Source: Tritrichomonas foetus
Lineage: Eukaryota > Parabasalia > Tritrichomonadida > Tritrichomonadidae
DNA: 64,000 bases
Direction: 5' to 3'
Assembly: GCA_001839685.1 (NCBI GenBank)
Contig: MLAK01000565.1
Location: 32,625 to 96,624, forward strand
This document shows positions 1 to 9,153 of the stretch, piece by piece (position 1 is the stretch's first letter; each line of letters opens with the position of its first letter). A program made the translations under genes and the position numbers. Below the pieces are notes generated by a model. That model had not been told where the DNA came from, ran no database searches, and worked only from the letters and a program-made list of their open reading frames with translations.

Positions 1-1
1 G

Positions 2-232
2 AAGAAGAAAAAAAATCCTCAATCTGACATTAGAAAAAAATTCATTCACAAAGAGAACTTACCGAAATTATTAGATCAGATGAATCATTTCATTGATTAT
101 ATTTCTAAAAAATATAATATTGATCTTAATTATCCAGCTATTAACAATAACATTAAAGGAACTAGTCTTATTGAATATTTTATAATTCTGATGAAAATTC
201 ATGACATTCATATTTTGGTGAATTCATTATGA
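2..232 (+). CDS. 3' end of an unidentified gene cut by the window edge
   Basis: An open frame enters from the left edge and stops with TGA at 230-232, giving about 76 residues of a Lys/Asn/Ile-rich protein. I recognise no motif. The C-terminal pattern of short helices vaguely resembles degenerate ankyrin-type repeats, which are abundant in trichomonads, but this is only an impression. The stop overlaps the ATG at 229 of the next open frame. The true start lies outside the window, so length and function cannot be judged. Confidence 0.4.
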   Translation, partial: KKKKNPQSDIRKKFIHKENLPKLLDQMNHFIDYISKKYNIDLNYPAINNNIKGTSLIEYFIILMKIHDIHILVNSL

Positions 233-306
233 TAAAAAGGTTCTGTTCACGATGTTTCACTCGTTCTCAAAATTCACACCATTGTGAATTCCCATCAGAT
301 GTAGAT

Positions 307-939
307 ATGGATTCAGGAAGAGATGAAGCACCTATTATATATTTATATCCTGATGTTGAAATGAGAGTTGAAGTGTCATTAAAAATGAATGGAATCATTG
401 AAACGATTTATCCAAAGAGAACATCTAGTAATAATAGAGATGAGTGCACATGGATAGTGAGAGCCAAGCCAACAGGAAAACTCGAAATGATTTCTTCTGA
501 ATCGACCAACTATTCCGTCAATCAGCGTAACATTGAGTATGATTATTTATTCTATGAAGGAATTCAGCCAAAACTAATTTTAAATGAACGTGAAGGTTTT
601 CTTTGTCAAAAAAGAGGAAGCTTCATTATTTTTAGAGACAAAATTACCCGAAATTGGGCTGAATGATTCAGAAATGAATGAATTCATTGTATTTTGGCTC
701 CAACGCCTTGAAAAAAATGATTATAACTTCATTTGCTTTAACGTTAATGAAAAAAATTCGGAAATTTCAACACTGGATGTGAATCTGAAACCAAACTCAA
801 TCCTTCGTGATTTTATGGTTTTTAAAGGCTATTCAAAAGAAGAGCACCAAAGCAAACTTGATTCTGAATTTCAATTTCAATTAATTCCTCAGACATTTCC
901 ACCATTTGAGAGAAAAGGATTCACCATTGTTGAGTGAGG
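307..939 (+). pseudogene. Broken YLYP-motif family gene (frameshift and premature stop)
   Basis: Two overlapping frames encode successive halves of one protein. The first (229-666) carries the IIYLYP motif and a YLFYEG motif; the second (584-937) carries FFVKKEEASLFLETKL, NEFIVFWLQRLE, DFMVFKGY and FERKGFTIVE. This order matches a family I know from bacteria and trichomonads as KPIIYLYP ... YLFWEG ... GFVV ... FLEEKL ... EFIVYWLP ... VFMVFKP ... ERKGFTVVEWGG. The frames differ by one base, and the break lies in a T-rich stretch near 597-604, consistent with one extra base. The final TGA at 935-937 sits where the family has the Trp of VEWGG, and Gly-Gly follows it in frame. The natural start is probably the ATG at 307, just before the YLYP segment; an earlier ATG at 229 is in the same frame. 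The family's function is unknown to me. Confidence 0.7.
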
Positions 940-1258
940 TGGAAGTGAATATCCAAAAGCATGACTCCAAACAAAATGAAATAATAATAATAAAAAGAAA
1001 TAATAATAATAAACATAATTCTTTGATTTCGATATTATATATATTGTATAATTTATTTTAGTGAAAAAGAGGAATTTTACGTTGCAAAAGAAGCCTTCAT
1101 TTTCATGAATTCAAATTGAAAATTATCATTTCTCCTCGTTTGAAGATTATGATTTCTTTCGAATCAAAAATAAATGATGTGAACGATGAAAGGATATTCA
1201 AAAAGTTATGATTTTACTTTCAATGGAAAATGTATACGTTTAACAAATCATCTGATTA
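940..1258. other. Intergenic, AT-rich with TAA microsatellite
   Basis: No coding frame is supported here. At about 977-1010 there is a short run of TAA/AATAAT triplets broken by AAAAGAAA. The rest is unstructured AT-rich DNA leading to the ATG at 1259. Confidence 0.6.
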
Positions 1259-2296
1259 ATGAATGCCCTTACATCGAGGTTCCAATTCAAAATACAGGAA
1301 GCGCTTAATATACAAGATGACCAAATCGCCAGATTGTCAGAATTGCTTGTGACGTACAAAAGTAAGATCGAAGAACTCAGATTAGAATCCGGATATTTAG
1401 ATCATCAAATATATAGCGCCAAACAAAGCATTAAAAATAACATGAAAGATGCCGATATAAATATAGGAGTTTCAAAATCACAAAAAATATCAGAACATCA
1501 TCAAGAAATTATTTTTCTTCAAGAACAGCACAACCAAGAAATTTTATTCCTTCAAAAAGAATTTGAAAACAAGATTAGCAGATTTCATGAATTCAGCCAA
1601 GAACAATTAAAAGATCAGGAGAATGGCTTTCTTGACGAATTCGAAAAAATACGAAAAGAAATTGCTGAAACTAGATCCCAAATTGCTAATTTTGTAAGAC
1701 CAGAAGAAGACCTTAATTCATCATCACTTAAAATAAAAAATGATTTAATTGTTCATCTTCAGGAAATCGTTGAAAGCAAATCACGAGAAAGAAAGCAAAT
1801 TTTATATGATTCAAAAATTCAATTAGAAGAATGTTTAAACATTATTTATGAGCTTGAAGAGAAACATCGAAAAGAAGCTGAAGAAATTCGAGAGTATAGT
1901 GAAGAAAACACTAGAAAATATAAAGCAACACTTCTTGCTTTAAAACAACAACGAAATAATGATATAATAATGTTGACTTCACAAAAAAAGAAAGCTGAAG
2001 AAGAATTAAAACAATTGACTAAACAATTGAATCAAATGAAAGTTGAGTTTACAAAATCATTTAATGATTCAACAATGAAACTGAAGGCTATGAAATCGCT
2101 AACAACTCCGGTTCAAAGGCCTGAAAATATTTCGCCAAATGTGGAAATGTCAAAAACTAAAAAGCAAATGGCCAAATCGCTTGAAATTAGACAAGAAAAA
2201 GAAAATAAACTTAATTCTGTGCGAAAAGAAAATTACCAACTTTTGCAGCAAATTTCAATGATGCGCCATTCAATGAGATATCCAAATTGTAAATAA
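1259..2296 (+). CDS. Coiled-coil protein, 345 aa
   Basis: The ORF opens with ATG and is complete. Nearly the whole protein (about residues 15-340) is rich in Glu, Lys, Gln, Leu and Ile in heptad-like order, interrupted near residues 150-160 (a NFVRPEED segment) and 280-300 (a Pro/Thr segment). No enzymatic motif, signal peptide or membrane segment is visible. Such proteins in trichomonads are often assigned to the cytoskeleton or flagellar apparatus, but that is inference from composition only. It is convergent with the next gene on the minus strand. It is very likely a real gene because the long frame has normal codon use; its function is unknown. Confidence 0.75.
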   Translation: MNALTSRFQFKIQEALNIQDDQIARLSELLVTYKSKIEELRLESGYLDHQIYSAKQSIKNNMKDADINIGVSKSQKISEHHQEIIFLQEQHNQEILFLQKEFENKISRFHEFSQEQLKDQENGFLDEFEKIRKEIAETRSQIANFVRPEEDLNSSSLKIKNDLIVHLQEIVESKSRERKQILYDSKIQLEECLNIIYELEEKHRKEAEEIREYSEENTRKYKATLLALKQQRNNDIIMLTSQKKKAEEELKQLTKQLNQMKVEFTKSFNDSTMKLKAMKSLTTPVQRPENISPNVEMSKTKKQMAKSLEIRQEKENKLNSVRKENYQLLQQISMMRHSMRYPNCK

Positions 2297-2607
2297 AATG
2301 TTTTTATTGTTACTAAATTTGTATATTATTTTTATTTCACTGGAAAATAAATAGTATGTTTGTTTAAAAAACAATTCATTATTTGCGGAGTGTTGCAAAA
2401 GAGAAATCAAAGATGAACGATAGGATACTATAAATTTAACTCATCCAATTGGAGAAAAAGATTTTATAATTGGACTGTTCTTTTTTATTGTAAAAAACAA
2501 TATTTTTTGATGAATTTTTTCTGTAAAGGATTCGTTGCTTTTTCAAGATATTTACCAGCTAGAAATAATTTCTTATTTGTTGAATTTACATTTTTAGATG
2601 AAAAAGT
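2297..2607. other. Convergent intergenic region, nothing distinctive
   Basis: This stretch lies between two convergent genes and is AT-rich. I see no ORF, repeat or RNA gene. It must hold the 3' ends of both transcripts. Confidence 0.5.
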
Positions 2608-4389
2608 TTATTTTTTTGGTAGTAAGAGATATTTTGGATCATGAAAATATAAAACTTTTTTTAAATCATAATTAATCTCCAATAGAAAATCAGAATTATA
2701 CATAATATTCAAGATAGCCGAATAATAATTCAATTCTGCTATTTCCATCATTTTTTGTGATTTTTCAAAATTTATGAGAAAGAAATTCACATCAATTTCT
2801 TCTTTATGGTAAACTTTTCTATCATTGTAATAGAAAGGCCAAGTTTCCGCTGCATATTTTCCAAAAGAAGTGAAACTAAAAATATTTGATTCTCTTAATG
2901 CTTTAGATGATAAAGAACGATTATAAATTTTGGAAATCATTCTATAAACTTTTTTAAAATTGAATAAATTATTTTTTACGATCATTTGCAAACGAACATG
3001 ATAAGGTAAAGATTTAATAAATGGCATTGCTAATGGAATTTTTACAAAAAAATGATGATCAATTGGAATATTTTGAAGTTCAGTTTGATCTTTATCATTA
3101 TTTTCAAGAAAACCTATTTTAAATAATAAATTTACATTCTTATTTGAGATCATTAAAGCTTTTTCTGATGAAATATAATCTTTTTTGGATATTTCGGTAA
3201 TCTGATTTAGAAAATTGGATATGCAATTTGTAGAATCTAAAGAAAAATATTTATCACGATCTTTTCTTGAACCAAAATGAGCGTAATGATCACCACTTGT
3301 ATAGCCAATTATTTCATCATATGGTAAATAGGGACGCCTAGGAAATTTATCTTTATTTGAGTGAAGAGTAACAGTGTGATAATTTTTTCTGCGCGCACCT
3401 CTTTTTGGATGATTAATTTCATTCTCCAAAAATCCAAAAGGAGTCCTTACACGACGACTACTAAATATACAACGATCCTTGATTTGATAAGATTCTTGAG
3501 GAGGAGATTGACTTGATGGTGGACTTGAAGAAGCTGTTCGAGGAGTAGTTGTTGGCGTTTGTGAATCAAAACTAGTTTCAAGGAATATATTATTTTTCAA
3601 TTTATCAGTGAACAAATCATTCATATAAGAAGAAGAATTTTGATCTCTATTATCGAATTGAGATGGAATAACCCTATTATCAACTTGAGCCAGTTTGTTC
3701 TCATTCATACTCTCATTAAAACCATTATCATTATTTGGGTTCTTGCCATTATTCGAATTAATATTACTTGGATTTGAATTAGTTTTTAATGTATCATATA
3801 TTAAACTATTATGATTTTTAGTAGAGTTTCGGATGGTAATTTGATTCATAAGTTTATCAATGTCTATGACATTATGGAAGTTGTTGTTTACATTATTGTC
3901 AATACGAGTGTTAACGTTAGAAGCTGGGATATTTTTCTTAGTTTTTATTTGCTTAGCTGTATTATTAATTTGCGCAATTGGAAAATGATTTGTGATATTG
4001 TCTGAATTAAAGTTACTATTGTGATTTAGATCAAAATTAGATTTTTTGTTATTTGGTGCGTTATGAATGTTTAGTTTTTGAGTGTGATTTAACGATAAAA
4101 CACTCACATTAGTTTTTACTTCTTCTTTTTCTTCATTTTGGTCAGAAATGTTTGGGTGGTTGAGCAAGTTGCAACGAACAAAATTTTGATGAATATTAAA
4201 GAATGGAATGAATGGATCTTCATCATGTGTCTTATTGAAGGAATTAATGATATTTTTCTGTGAAGTACTATTATTAATTGGCATTTTAGATTGATATTTT
4301 AAAGGCTTGATAATTTCTGATGAAATGTCTCCAGAAGGGGACCCAATATAATCATAACGAATGCCTTGCTGATTATTATTTTGATTCAT
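2608..4389 (-). CDS. Asn/Ser-rich protein of unknown function, 593 aa
   Basis: The frame opens upstream to a TTG; I take the first ATG, at 4389, whose product begins MNQNNNQQ. A TCATT initiator-like motif lies 22 bases upstream, supporting that choice. Residues 1-about 280 are low-complexity Asn/Ser/His-rich sequence. From about residue 305 the protein becomes ordered: a basic stretch (SSRRVRTPFGFLENE, then HPKRGARRKNYHTVTL) is followed by a helical C-terminal half with many aromatic and Lys residues. I recognise no family. The basic segment before a folded domain could fit a nuclear or nucleic-acid-binding protein, but this is not demonstrated. There are no membrane segments. Confidence 0.7.
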   Translation of the reverse strand: MNQNNNQQGIRYDYIGSPSGDISSEIIKPLKYQSKMPINNSTSQKNIINSFNKTHDEDPFIPFFNIHQNFVRCNLLNHPNISDQNEEKEEVKTNVSVLSLNHTQKLNIHNAPNNKKSNFDLNHNSNFNSDNITNHFPIAQINNTAKQIKTKKNIPASNVNTRIDNNVNNNFHNVIDIDKLMNQITIRNSTKNHNSLIYDTLKTNSNPSNINSNNGKNPNNDNGFNESMNENKLAQVDNRVIPSQFDNRDQNSSSYMNDLFTDKLKNNIFLETSFDSQTPTTTPRTASSSPPSSQSPPQESYQIKDRCIFSSRRVRTPFGFLENEINHPKRGARRKNYHTVTLHSNKDKFPRRPYLPYDEIIGYTSGDHYAHFGSRKDRDKYFSLDSTNCISNFLNQITEISKKDYISSEKALMISNKNVNLLFKIGFLENNDKDQTELQNIPIDHHFFVKIPLAMPFIKSLPYHVRLQMIVKNNLFNFKKVYRMISKIYNRSLSSKALRESNIFSFTSFGKYAAETWPFYYNDRKVYHKEEIDVNFFLINFEKSQKMMEIAELNYYSAILNIMYNSDFLLEINYDLKKVLYFHDPKYLLLPKK

Positions 4390-4408
4390 TTTCAGAACAA
4401 TACACAAG

Positions 4409-4413
4409 AATGA
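4409..4413 (-). promoter_or_regulatory. Initiator-like element TCATT
   Basis: On the minus strand TCATT matches the TCA(C/T)(A/T) initiator described for trichomonads. Its A lies at 4411, 22 bases before the chosen ATG at 4389. A second match (TCACT) lies a few bases further upstream. It helps decide the start of the Asn-rich gene. Confidence 0.45.
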
Positions 4414-4618
4414 TTTAGTGAAATTTGGATAATGTTCAGAAAAAGTGATACATCATCACTGAAAAAGTTCATCTTATTCAATCACAATTTCGAACTTTTT
4501 GATAAAAATATGAAAAATGAGAAAATTCAGGTTAATATTTTTCGAATTTGATTGCATGTTTATAACCATGAGATAATTATTGTAATATTGGTATAATTTA
4601 TTTTGTCATAATTTTATT

Positions 4619-4846
4619 TTATAAAATCGATTTTGAACTTTTTTTTATCAAATAATACCGTAAAAGTGACATTTTCTTTTTATTTCGTATCATGTTAATT
4701 TTTGGACGAAATTGGATTAAATTTTCTATTAGTTCTGAATCTTTGTTTTCACAACATCGATATGCATAACAATGAAAAGTCAATGCAGCAGTTTGATCAG
4801 TTGCATATTTTTCAATTGGTTCATTCAAAAAGCTTTGAGCTGACAT
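4619..4846 (-). CDS. Small ORF, possible ankyrin-like fragment, 75 aa
   Basis: The open frame begins with GTG at 4867; the first ATG is at 4846. The product has a Cys-containing helix (FHCYAYRCCENKD) followed by SELIENLIQFRPKIN, which looks like the helix-turn of an ankyrin-type repeat, and a Lys-rich end. No initiator motif is visible upstream. It may be a remnant of an ankyrin-type gene or a chance frame. Confidence 0.3.
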   Translation of the reverse strand: MSAQSFLNEPIEKYATDQTAALTFHCYAYRCCENKDSELIENLIQFRPKINMIRNKKKMSLLRYYLIKKSSKSIL

Positions 4847-5066
4847 CTGATTAATCAAACTTTTCACCTAACATGCCAAAAGGATTTCACCTTAAGGTGA
4901 AAAAATACCAATTCAAATGAGATATCAAACTTTTTAACAACTTATTCAAATTTCCCATGAAAGTTGTTAAAAAGTTATTAGACTTATTATTTCAATTGAA
5001 TCATCGATTGAGAATGTAATTTGATGACTTTTTGATTGAGATCGTTAGTGAAAGTTAGAATAGACA

Positions 5067-6635
5067 ATGGAAGGACAAGAGTCCTTTCCATCACAAGAAA
5101 ACTCGACAGATCTTACAATGTATGCACATTCAGTTGATTCAATGACCAACTTTCCACCATCCGATCGAGATGAGATGAATATTTTTTTCAACAATTATTC
5201 CAGTAATTTTGATCCCGATATAATTCCGAGAGAAAGCCCATTATCATTCAAAAATCTATCCAACTCGCTCACATCGCTTCCTGATTCCAAGATTTTACCA
5301 GAAGCCAAATGCCGCCAAAGCCTTCCAAACATTAGCATGAAACGACTTTCTGTGATTTATTCACCACCGCCAAATCAAGACAGACCAAACTCCTCAAATA
5401 ACGCATCAAAAATTAATTCATCCGATATCAAATCCGAAAAGAACGAAAAGATGAACGATCATAGTTCTGTAGAAGATGGCTCGCCAGCCAGCAAATCGAG
5501 TGAAAATAAAAACATTCAACACGTTGTGCCAATGGATCACATCGATCCAAAACTGTATCTCGATTTAACAGGTTTTACGCAAGGGTATGACAGTGAGCAA
5601 GGCTCCGGAAGAATCCCACCGAGACTCGCTAGAATTGTTACTCAACCAAAAGATAGTGTTTTTTATTTAGCATTATGCGGAGTTGATATTTCGGGATACA
5701 ATAAAGGCACCATTAGAGAAACAGTTGTTGAGCTGAAACGATATCTAAGCATCTGTGTTGAAAAACGCTATATTGCTGAATGCGCCTATTTGGAAGACAT
5801 TATTGATTCAATTCAATTTGAAGGAAAATTGTTGCAAAAATTGGATGATGCACCAATAATTGGTCAAACTGAAGATCAACTTGATGAAGCAGTAACAAAC
5901 TTCGAAGAGAAAGAAACACAATGGCGTAACTTAATGACCAAATTGGATGCTGAAGAAAAAATCACTCTTGATGATTTAGAAAGTAAATTCAAAATTGATT
6001 GTGAAAATTTGGAGATTGAATGGTCATCACATTCGAAACTGAAACAATTTAATAAACCATCGAAGAATTTAATGGAATTACGCAGTGTAGCGAGAAATTT
6101 AATGAAAACCAGAAGATTTAATGAATCAGTAAAAATGCTTGAAATTATCGCCAAACGCGAAAAAGAAGACGGAATTCGCGCATCTCAAAAAATGCAAGAA
6201 GCATATAATGTTGCTCAACAAAATTTGGAAAAACAATATCGAAATGAAGTTGAAAATACAAAAATTGCTTTTCAAAAGAAACGAAATGCGATTGAAAAGA
6301 AAAAATCAATTTCTTTATTGTCTTATAATCGAAGAGTGGACAAATTAGAAAAAACATTAGATATGCAAATCGAAAATACGAAAACGATCGAACGTACAAT
6401 TAAAAAAGAGGTTAAAGCTCCAAATCGAACAGTATTTTCAAATGCCTATATTAAAAAAGGAAATAATTTGATTTTACCGCCAATTATGCCTATAACAAGA
6501 AAAACTCTGCCAAACTCACGGCCAACTTCATCTATGAAAAAAGGAAATCATCCCAACAGGAGAAATACACAACTATCTCGGCCAAGTAGTAAAATGGGAA
6601 TGAGAGGATCAAGTTCGGGATATAGTAATATCTAA
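5067..6635 (+). CDS. Coiled-coil protein of a trichomonad-type family, 522 aa
   Basis: This complete ORF starts with ATG. Residues 1-150 are disordered and Ser/Asn/Pro-rich. Residues about 180-255 form a compact segment with RIPPRLARIV, LKRYLSICVEKRYIAECAYL and EDIIDSI, which reads like a conserved helical module; I have the impression it recurs in trichomonad proteins but cannot name it. Residues about 260-460 are Lys/Glu-rich coiled coil, and the tail (470-522) is basic and rich in Pro, Ser and Arg. There is no catalytic motif or membrane segment. A role as a cytoskeletal or scaffold protein is plausible but is inference. The 20-bp minisatellite lies just downstream. Confidence 0.75.
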   Translation: MEGQESFPSQENSTDLTMYAHSVDSMTNFPPSDRDEMNIFFNNYSSNFDPDIIPRESPLSFKNLSNSLTSLPDSKILPEAKCRQSLPNISMKRLSVIYSPPPNQDRPNSSNNASKINSSDIKSEKNEKMNDHSSVEDGSPASKSSENKNIQHVVPMDHIDPKLYLDLTGFTQGYDSEQGSGRIPPRLARIVTQPKDSVFYLALCGVDISGYNKGTIRETVVELKRYLSICVEKRYIAECAYLEDIIDSIQFEGKLLQKLDDAPIIGQTEDQLDEAVTNFEEKETQWRNLMTKLDAEEKITLDDLESKFKIDCENLEIEWSSHSKLKQFNKPSKNLMELRSVARNLMKTRRFNESVKMLEIIAKREKEDGIRASQKMQEAYNVAQQNLEKQYRNEVENTKIAFQKKRNAIEKKKSISLLSYNRRVDKLEKTLDMQIENTKTIERTIKKEVKAPNRTVFSNAYIKKGNNLILPPIMPITRKTLPNSRPTSSMKKGNHPNRRNTQLSRPSSKMGMRGSSSGYSNI

Positions 6636-6700
6636 TTCAAAGGGGAAAAATGTTTGTAGTTTTATAAAATACCGGATTTTTGATTTTAAATTTTATGATT

Positions 6701-6870
6701 GATGTTTGAATGTTATAATTGATGTTTGAATGTTATCATTGATGTTTGAACGTTATCATTGATGTTTGAATGTTATCATTGATGTTTGAATGTTATCATT
6801 GATGTTTGAATGTTATAATTGATGTTTGAATGTTATAATTGATGTTTGAATGTTATAATTGATGTTTGAA
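6701..6870. repeat. Minisatellite, 20-bp unit, about 8.5 copies
   Basis: The unit GATGTTTGAATGTTATAATT is tandemly repeated from 6701; copies differ mainly by A/C at one position (TTATAATT versus TTATCATT). The array starts 66 bases after the stop codon of the coiled-coil gene. Most of the rest of the 6636-7109 interval is plain AT-rich DNA. Confidence 0.9.
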
Positions 6871-7109
6871 AGTTTTTCTTCTGTGAATATCGACTTAAAT
6901 TCAAGTTCATGTGATTTTCTGAGTAGCTTTACAATAATAACCGGATTCCGAACAGTAATACAATAAAAATTGCATGAATACAAAAAGAGAAAAAATGAAA
7001 ATATAATAAAAAAATTAAAAATTATAACAAAATATTTAAATAAATTCACAGAAAATACGTGTTGAAGCATCTTGACATAAATCAAGCACCTGCTTTCCAA
7101 ATAACATAT

Positions 7110-7721
7110 TTATTCCAAATTTTTCAGCCATGATGGAAAATTCTCAGTATCAAACTCGTCTTTCGGTAATTCAAAAAGTTCAATATACCTCTCGTCAATT
7201 TGTCTTGCCTTTGTTCCTGCAAAACAGCGATACTCATCAAAAATTGAAGTGAGTGACCAATTCTGCAATTTCCTTAAACATCCGACAACTGTTCCAGTTC
7301 GATGAGTTCCTTTATTGCAGTGAACGAAAATTGGGTGGTTTCGTACATCTGTTAAGTGGCGCAGGGCCTCAACCATTTGCTCATTGGGTATGGTTTTGAA
7401 TGGGGCTTTGTTGCCCTCCATTTGAACTGTGATGAGTGTGATTCCGTTTTCCTTTAAAAATTCGAGATTTGTTGGCGGATAATCTTCCTCGCAGAGAAAT
7501 AAAAGCGTTTTCAATCCGAGATTTTTAAGAAAAGAAAAATTACTGTAATTTGGATAAGCGCCACGATATACTCCTTGAGCAACCATTGAGAAGTTAACAG
7601 GAGGAACAATGATTTCTTCTGGATTCGATCTTGATATTAAGTTGATCATTTGTAAATAAATGTAAACTATTGAATAATTACTATTCAAAAATCCACATTG
7701 TAAATACTGTTCATAGATCAT
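7110..7721 (-). CDS. Atypical dual-specificity phosphatase, PFA-DSP/Siw14 type
   Basis: The 203-aa product contains the protein-tyrosine-phosphatase signature HCNKGTHRTG, with catalytic Cys135 and Arg141 (CX5R). Upstream are the family landmarks FSMVAQGVYRGAYPNYSNF, LGLKTLLFLCEEDYPP and a later general-acid-region segment. This layout matches plant and fungal atypical phosphatases (PFA-DSP, yeast Siw14/Oca1), several of which remove the beta-phosphate of inositol pyrophosphates. All key residues for catalysis are present, so I expect an active enzyme; the substrate is inferred from the family. The first ATG is at 7721; a second in-frame ATG at 7649 would remove a 24-residue extension that has no equivalent in the family core. 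No membrane segment is convincing. Confidence 0.88.
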   Translation of the reverse strand: MIYEQYLQCGFLNSNYSIVYIYLQMINLISRSNPEEIIVPPVNFSMVAQGVYRGAYPNYSNFSFLKNLGLKTLLFLCEEDYPPTNLEFLKENGITLITVQMEGNKAPFKTIPNEQMVEALRHLTDVRNHPIFVHCNKGTHRTGTVVGCLRKLQNWSLTSIFDEYRCFAGTKARQIDERYIELFELPKDEFDTENFPSWLKNLE

Positions 7722-7974
7722 TGGTTGAACGTGATATAATACACTATAGAAAGGGGAATGACTTCAAAATCATTTTGTGCTTATGAATTCTTAATAATAA
7801 ATAGAAACATGTCACATCAAATTTGATTGAATCAAATTCGAGATGTGAAATCGTCCGTTATAACAATTTGAAAGATACGCCAAATTAAAATAATATGCAT
7901 ATATTTAATAAATAATAAAAATAATTAATAAAAAGGATATATAATATATCAATTTTTTTAAAACAATGGAAATT

Positions 7975-9012
7975 TTAAGCGTCAATGGCCATAACTGCTC
8001 TATATATTGGCCCTCTTACGCTTTGATAAGATCTCCTTTCATCAATTTTAATATAATCATTACCTGACAACCTGAGTTTTGTGAAATAGCCGTCACTTTT
8101 TGAAATTAAATCATCAGCGAGGGATAGAATCTTTTGATCATCACAAGCACTGAATGTCTTATTCTTTTTAATACTAGCGACAAGGTCTTTTAATGGAATT
8201 GATCTTTTCTTTAATGAACTGAATGAAAGGTTAAATATATCAGCCATTTTCAAAACTTCTTCATTTTGTTTATTTGCGCCTATTGAAAATAATGTTTGAT
8301 TCAAATGAACTTTTTCTTGGACTTTTTTAACAAGGTCAAAATAGTTGCTTAAATTTTGACAAGATTTTGGAACTTGTTGCTCAGATTCGTTAAATGGAAT
8401 TTCAGATGCACTTAACTTTTGCTTGATGTAAGGTTGTAATGACTCAGCGAGACTAACTTGTTTAGTAATTTCAGGTGGCTTTAAATCAACTGGAATAATT
8501 TCTGGGCATGTTTCGATATCAAATTGATGATGCCAAACTCGGACTTCTTTGGGCGGGCGTTGACCAATTGAATTTAAGAATTTGTTATGTTCACTTCGAA
8601 CAATATCTGTCAAATAATTTCTCGCGTATTCAACTAAGTTTGGAATCGGTTCGCCTGAAACTAAATTTATGTGGAGTTGATGTGGTAAATTTCTTCTCTT
8701 ATCTTCATACCATTGTAACGTGATTGCGCCTTCTGGTAAAATTCGAACGCATTTGCAAAGTGAAATTTGATTAAAAGTATGTCTTGTCTGTCTCTCAACG
8801 ACATCACGAACTTTTGATAAATTTGATACTTGCCTTCTCATTAAATATGTTTTGAGTATGGTAAGGAGTGCTTTGGTTTGCGAAAAGATAATTTCATACC
8901 TTTCTGGTAAAGGAAGATAACTGACAAGATCAGAATGTTTGATTGGTGCTTCGCTTCTGGAATCTTGAAGGAGATATTCGAATCTAGATGCATCTAAATG
9001 ATCAAGATTCAT
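7975..9012 (-). CDS. CDT1: Probable DNA replication licensing factor Cdt1
   Basis: The 345-aa product starts at an ATG. Residues about 31-170 match the order of the Cdt1 geminin-binding/winged-helix domain: LPLPERYEIIFSQTKALLTI, a short loop, LSKVRDVVERQTRHTF (like FAKVKQGVQ...RKRF), QISLCKCVRILPEGAITLQW (like GQIKTVYPGSYRFR). The C-terminus (about 240-330) resembles the Cdt1 C-terminal winged helix, ending SDGYFTKLRLSGNDYIKID, comparable with the family's LPDWLSLHRIRTDTYVKLD. Cdt1 loads the MCM2-7 helicase on origins with ORC and Cdc6 in the nucleus. The protein is shorter than animal Cdt1 because the disordered N-terminal degron region is almost absent. Assignment rests on pattern matching, not a search. 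It is divergent from the LRR-like gene 141 bases away. Confidence 0.75.
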   Translation of the reverse strand: MNLDHLDASRFEYLLQDSRSEAPIKHSDLVSYLPLPERYEIIFSQTKALLTILKTYLMRRQVSNLSKVRDVVERQTRHTFNQISLCKCVRILPEGAITLQWYEDKRRNLPHQLHINLVSGEPIPNLVEYARNYLTDIVRSEHNKFLNSIGQRPPKEVRVWHHQFDIETCPEIIPVDLKPPEITKQVSLAESLQPYIKQKLSASEIPFNESEQQVPKSCQNLSNYFDLVKKVQEKVHLNQTLFSIGANKQNEEVLKMADIFNLSFSSLKKRSIPLKDLVASIKKNKTFSACDDQKILSLADDLISKSDGYFTKLRLSGNDYIKIDERRSYQSVRGPIYRAVMAIDA

Positions 9013-9131
9013 ATGGATTTCTATTTTTAAACGGACAAGGATTTCTTTTTGACGTTTTTTTGAATAGTAATATGGCCATATTCAGAAATTTGTAAAGTAT
9101 AGAAAATTGCATATTTAGTGGCTAGTTATAT

Positions 9132-9136
9132 TCATA
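9132..9136 (+). promoter_or_regulatory. Initiator-like element TCATA
   Basis: TCATA fits the trichomonad initiator consensus. Its A at 9134 lies 20 bases before the ATG at 9154 and supports starting the LRR-like gene there rather than at the upstream GTG at 9118. Confidence 0.45.
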
Positions 9137-9153
9137 AAAAGTTTGATTTAATA

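Noticed and set aside
584..666. Frame change in the YLYP gene as a short intron
   Set aside because: No GTATGT donor or ACTAAC-type acceptor occurs there, and a one-base insertion explains the alignment without loss of any family residues.
6813..7100. 95-codon minus-strand ORF crossing the minisatellite
   Set aside because: It opens at TTG, runs through repeat and AT-rich DNA, and has no protein-like pattern.
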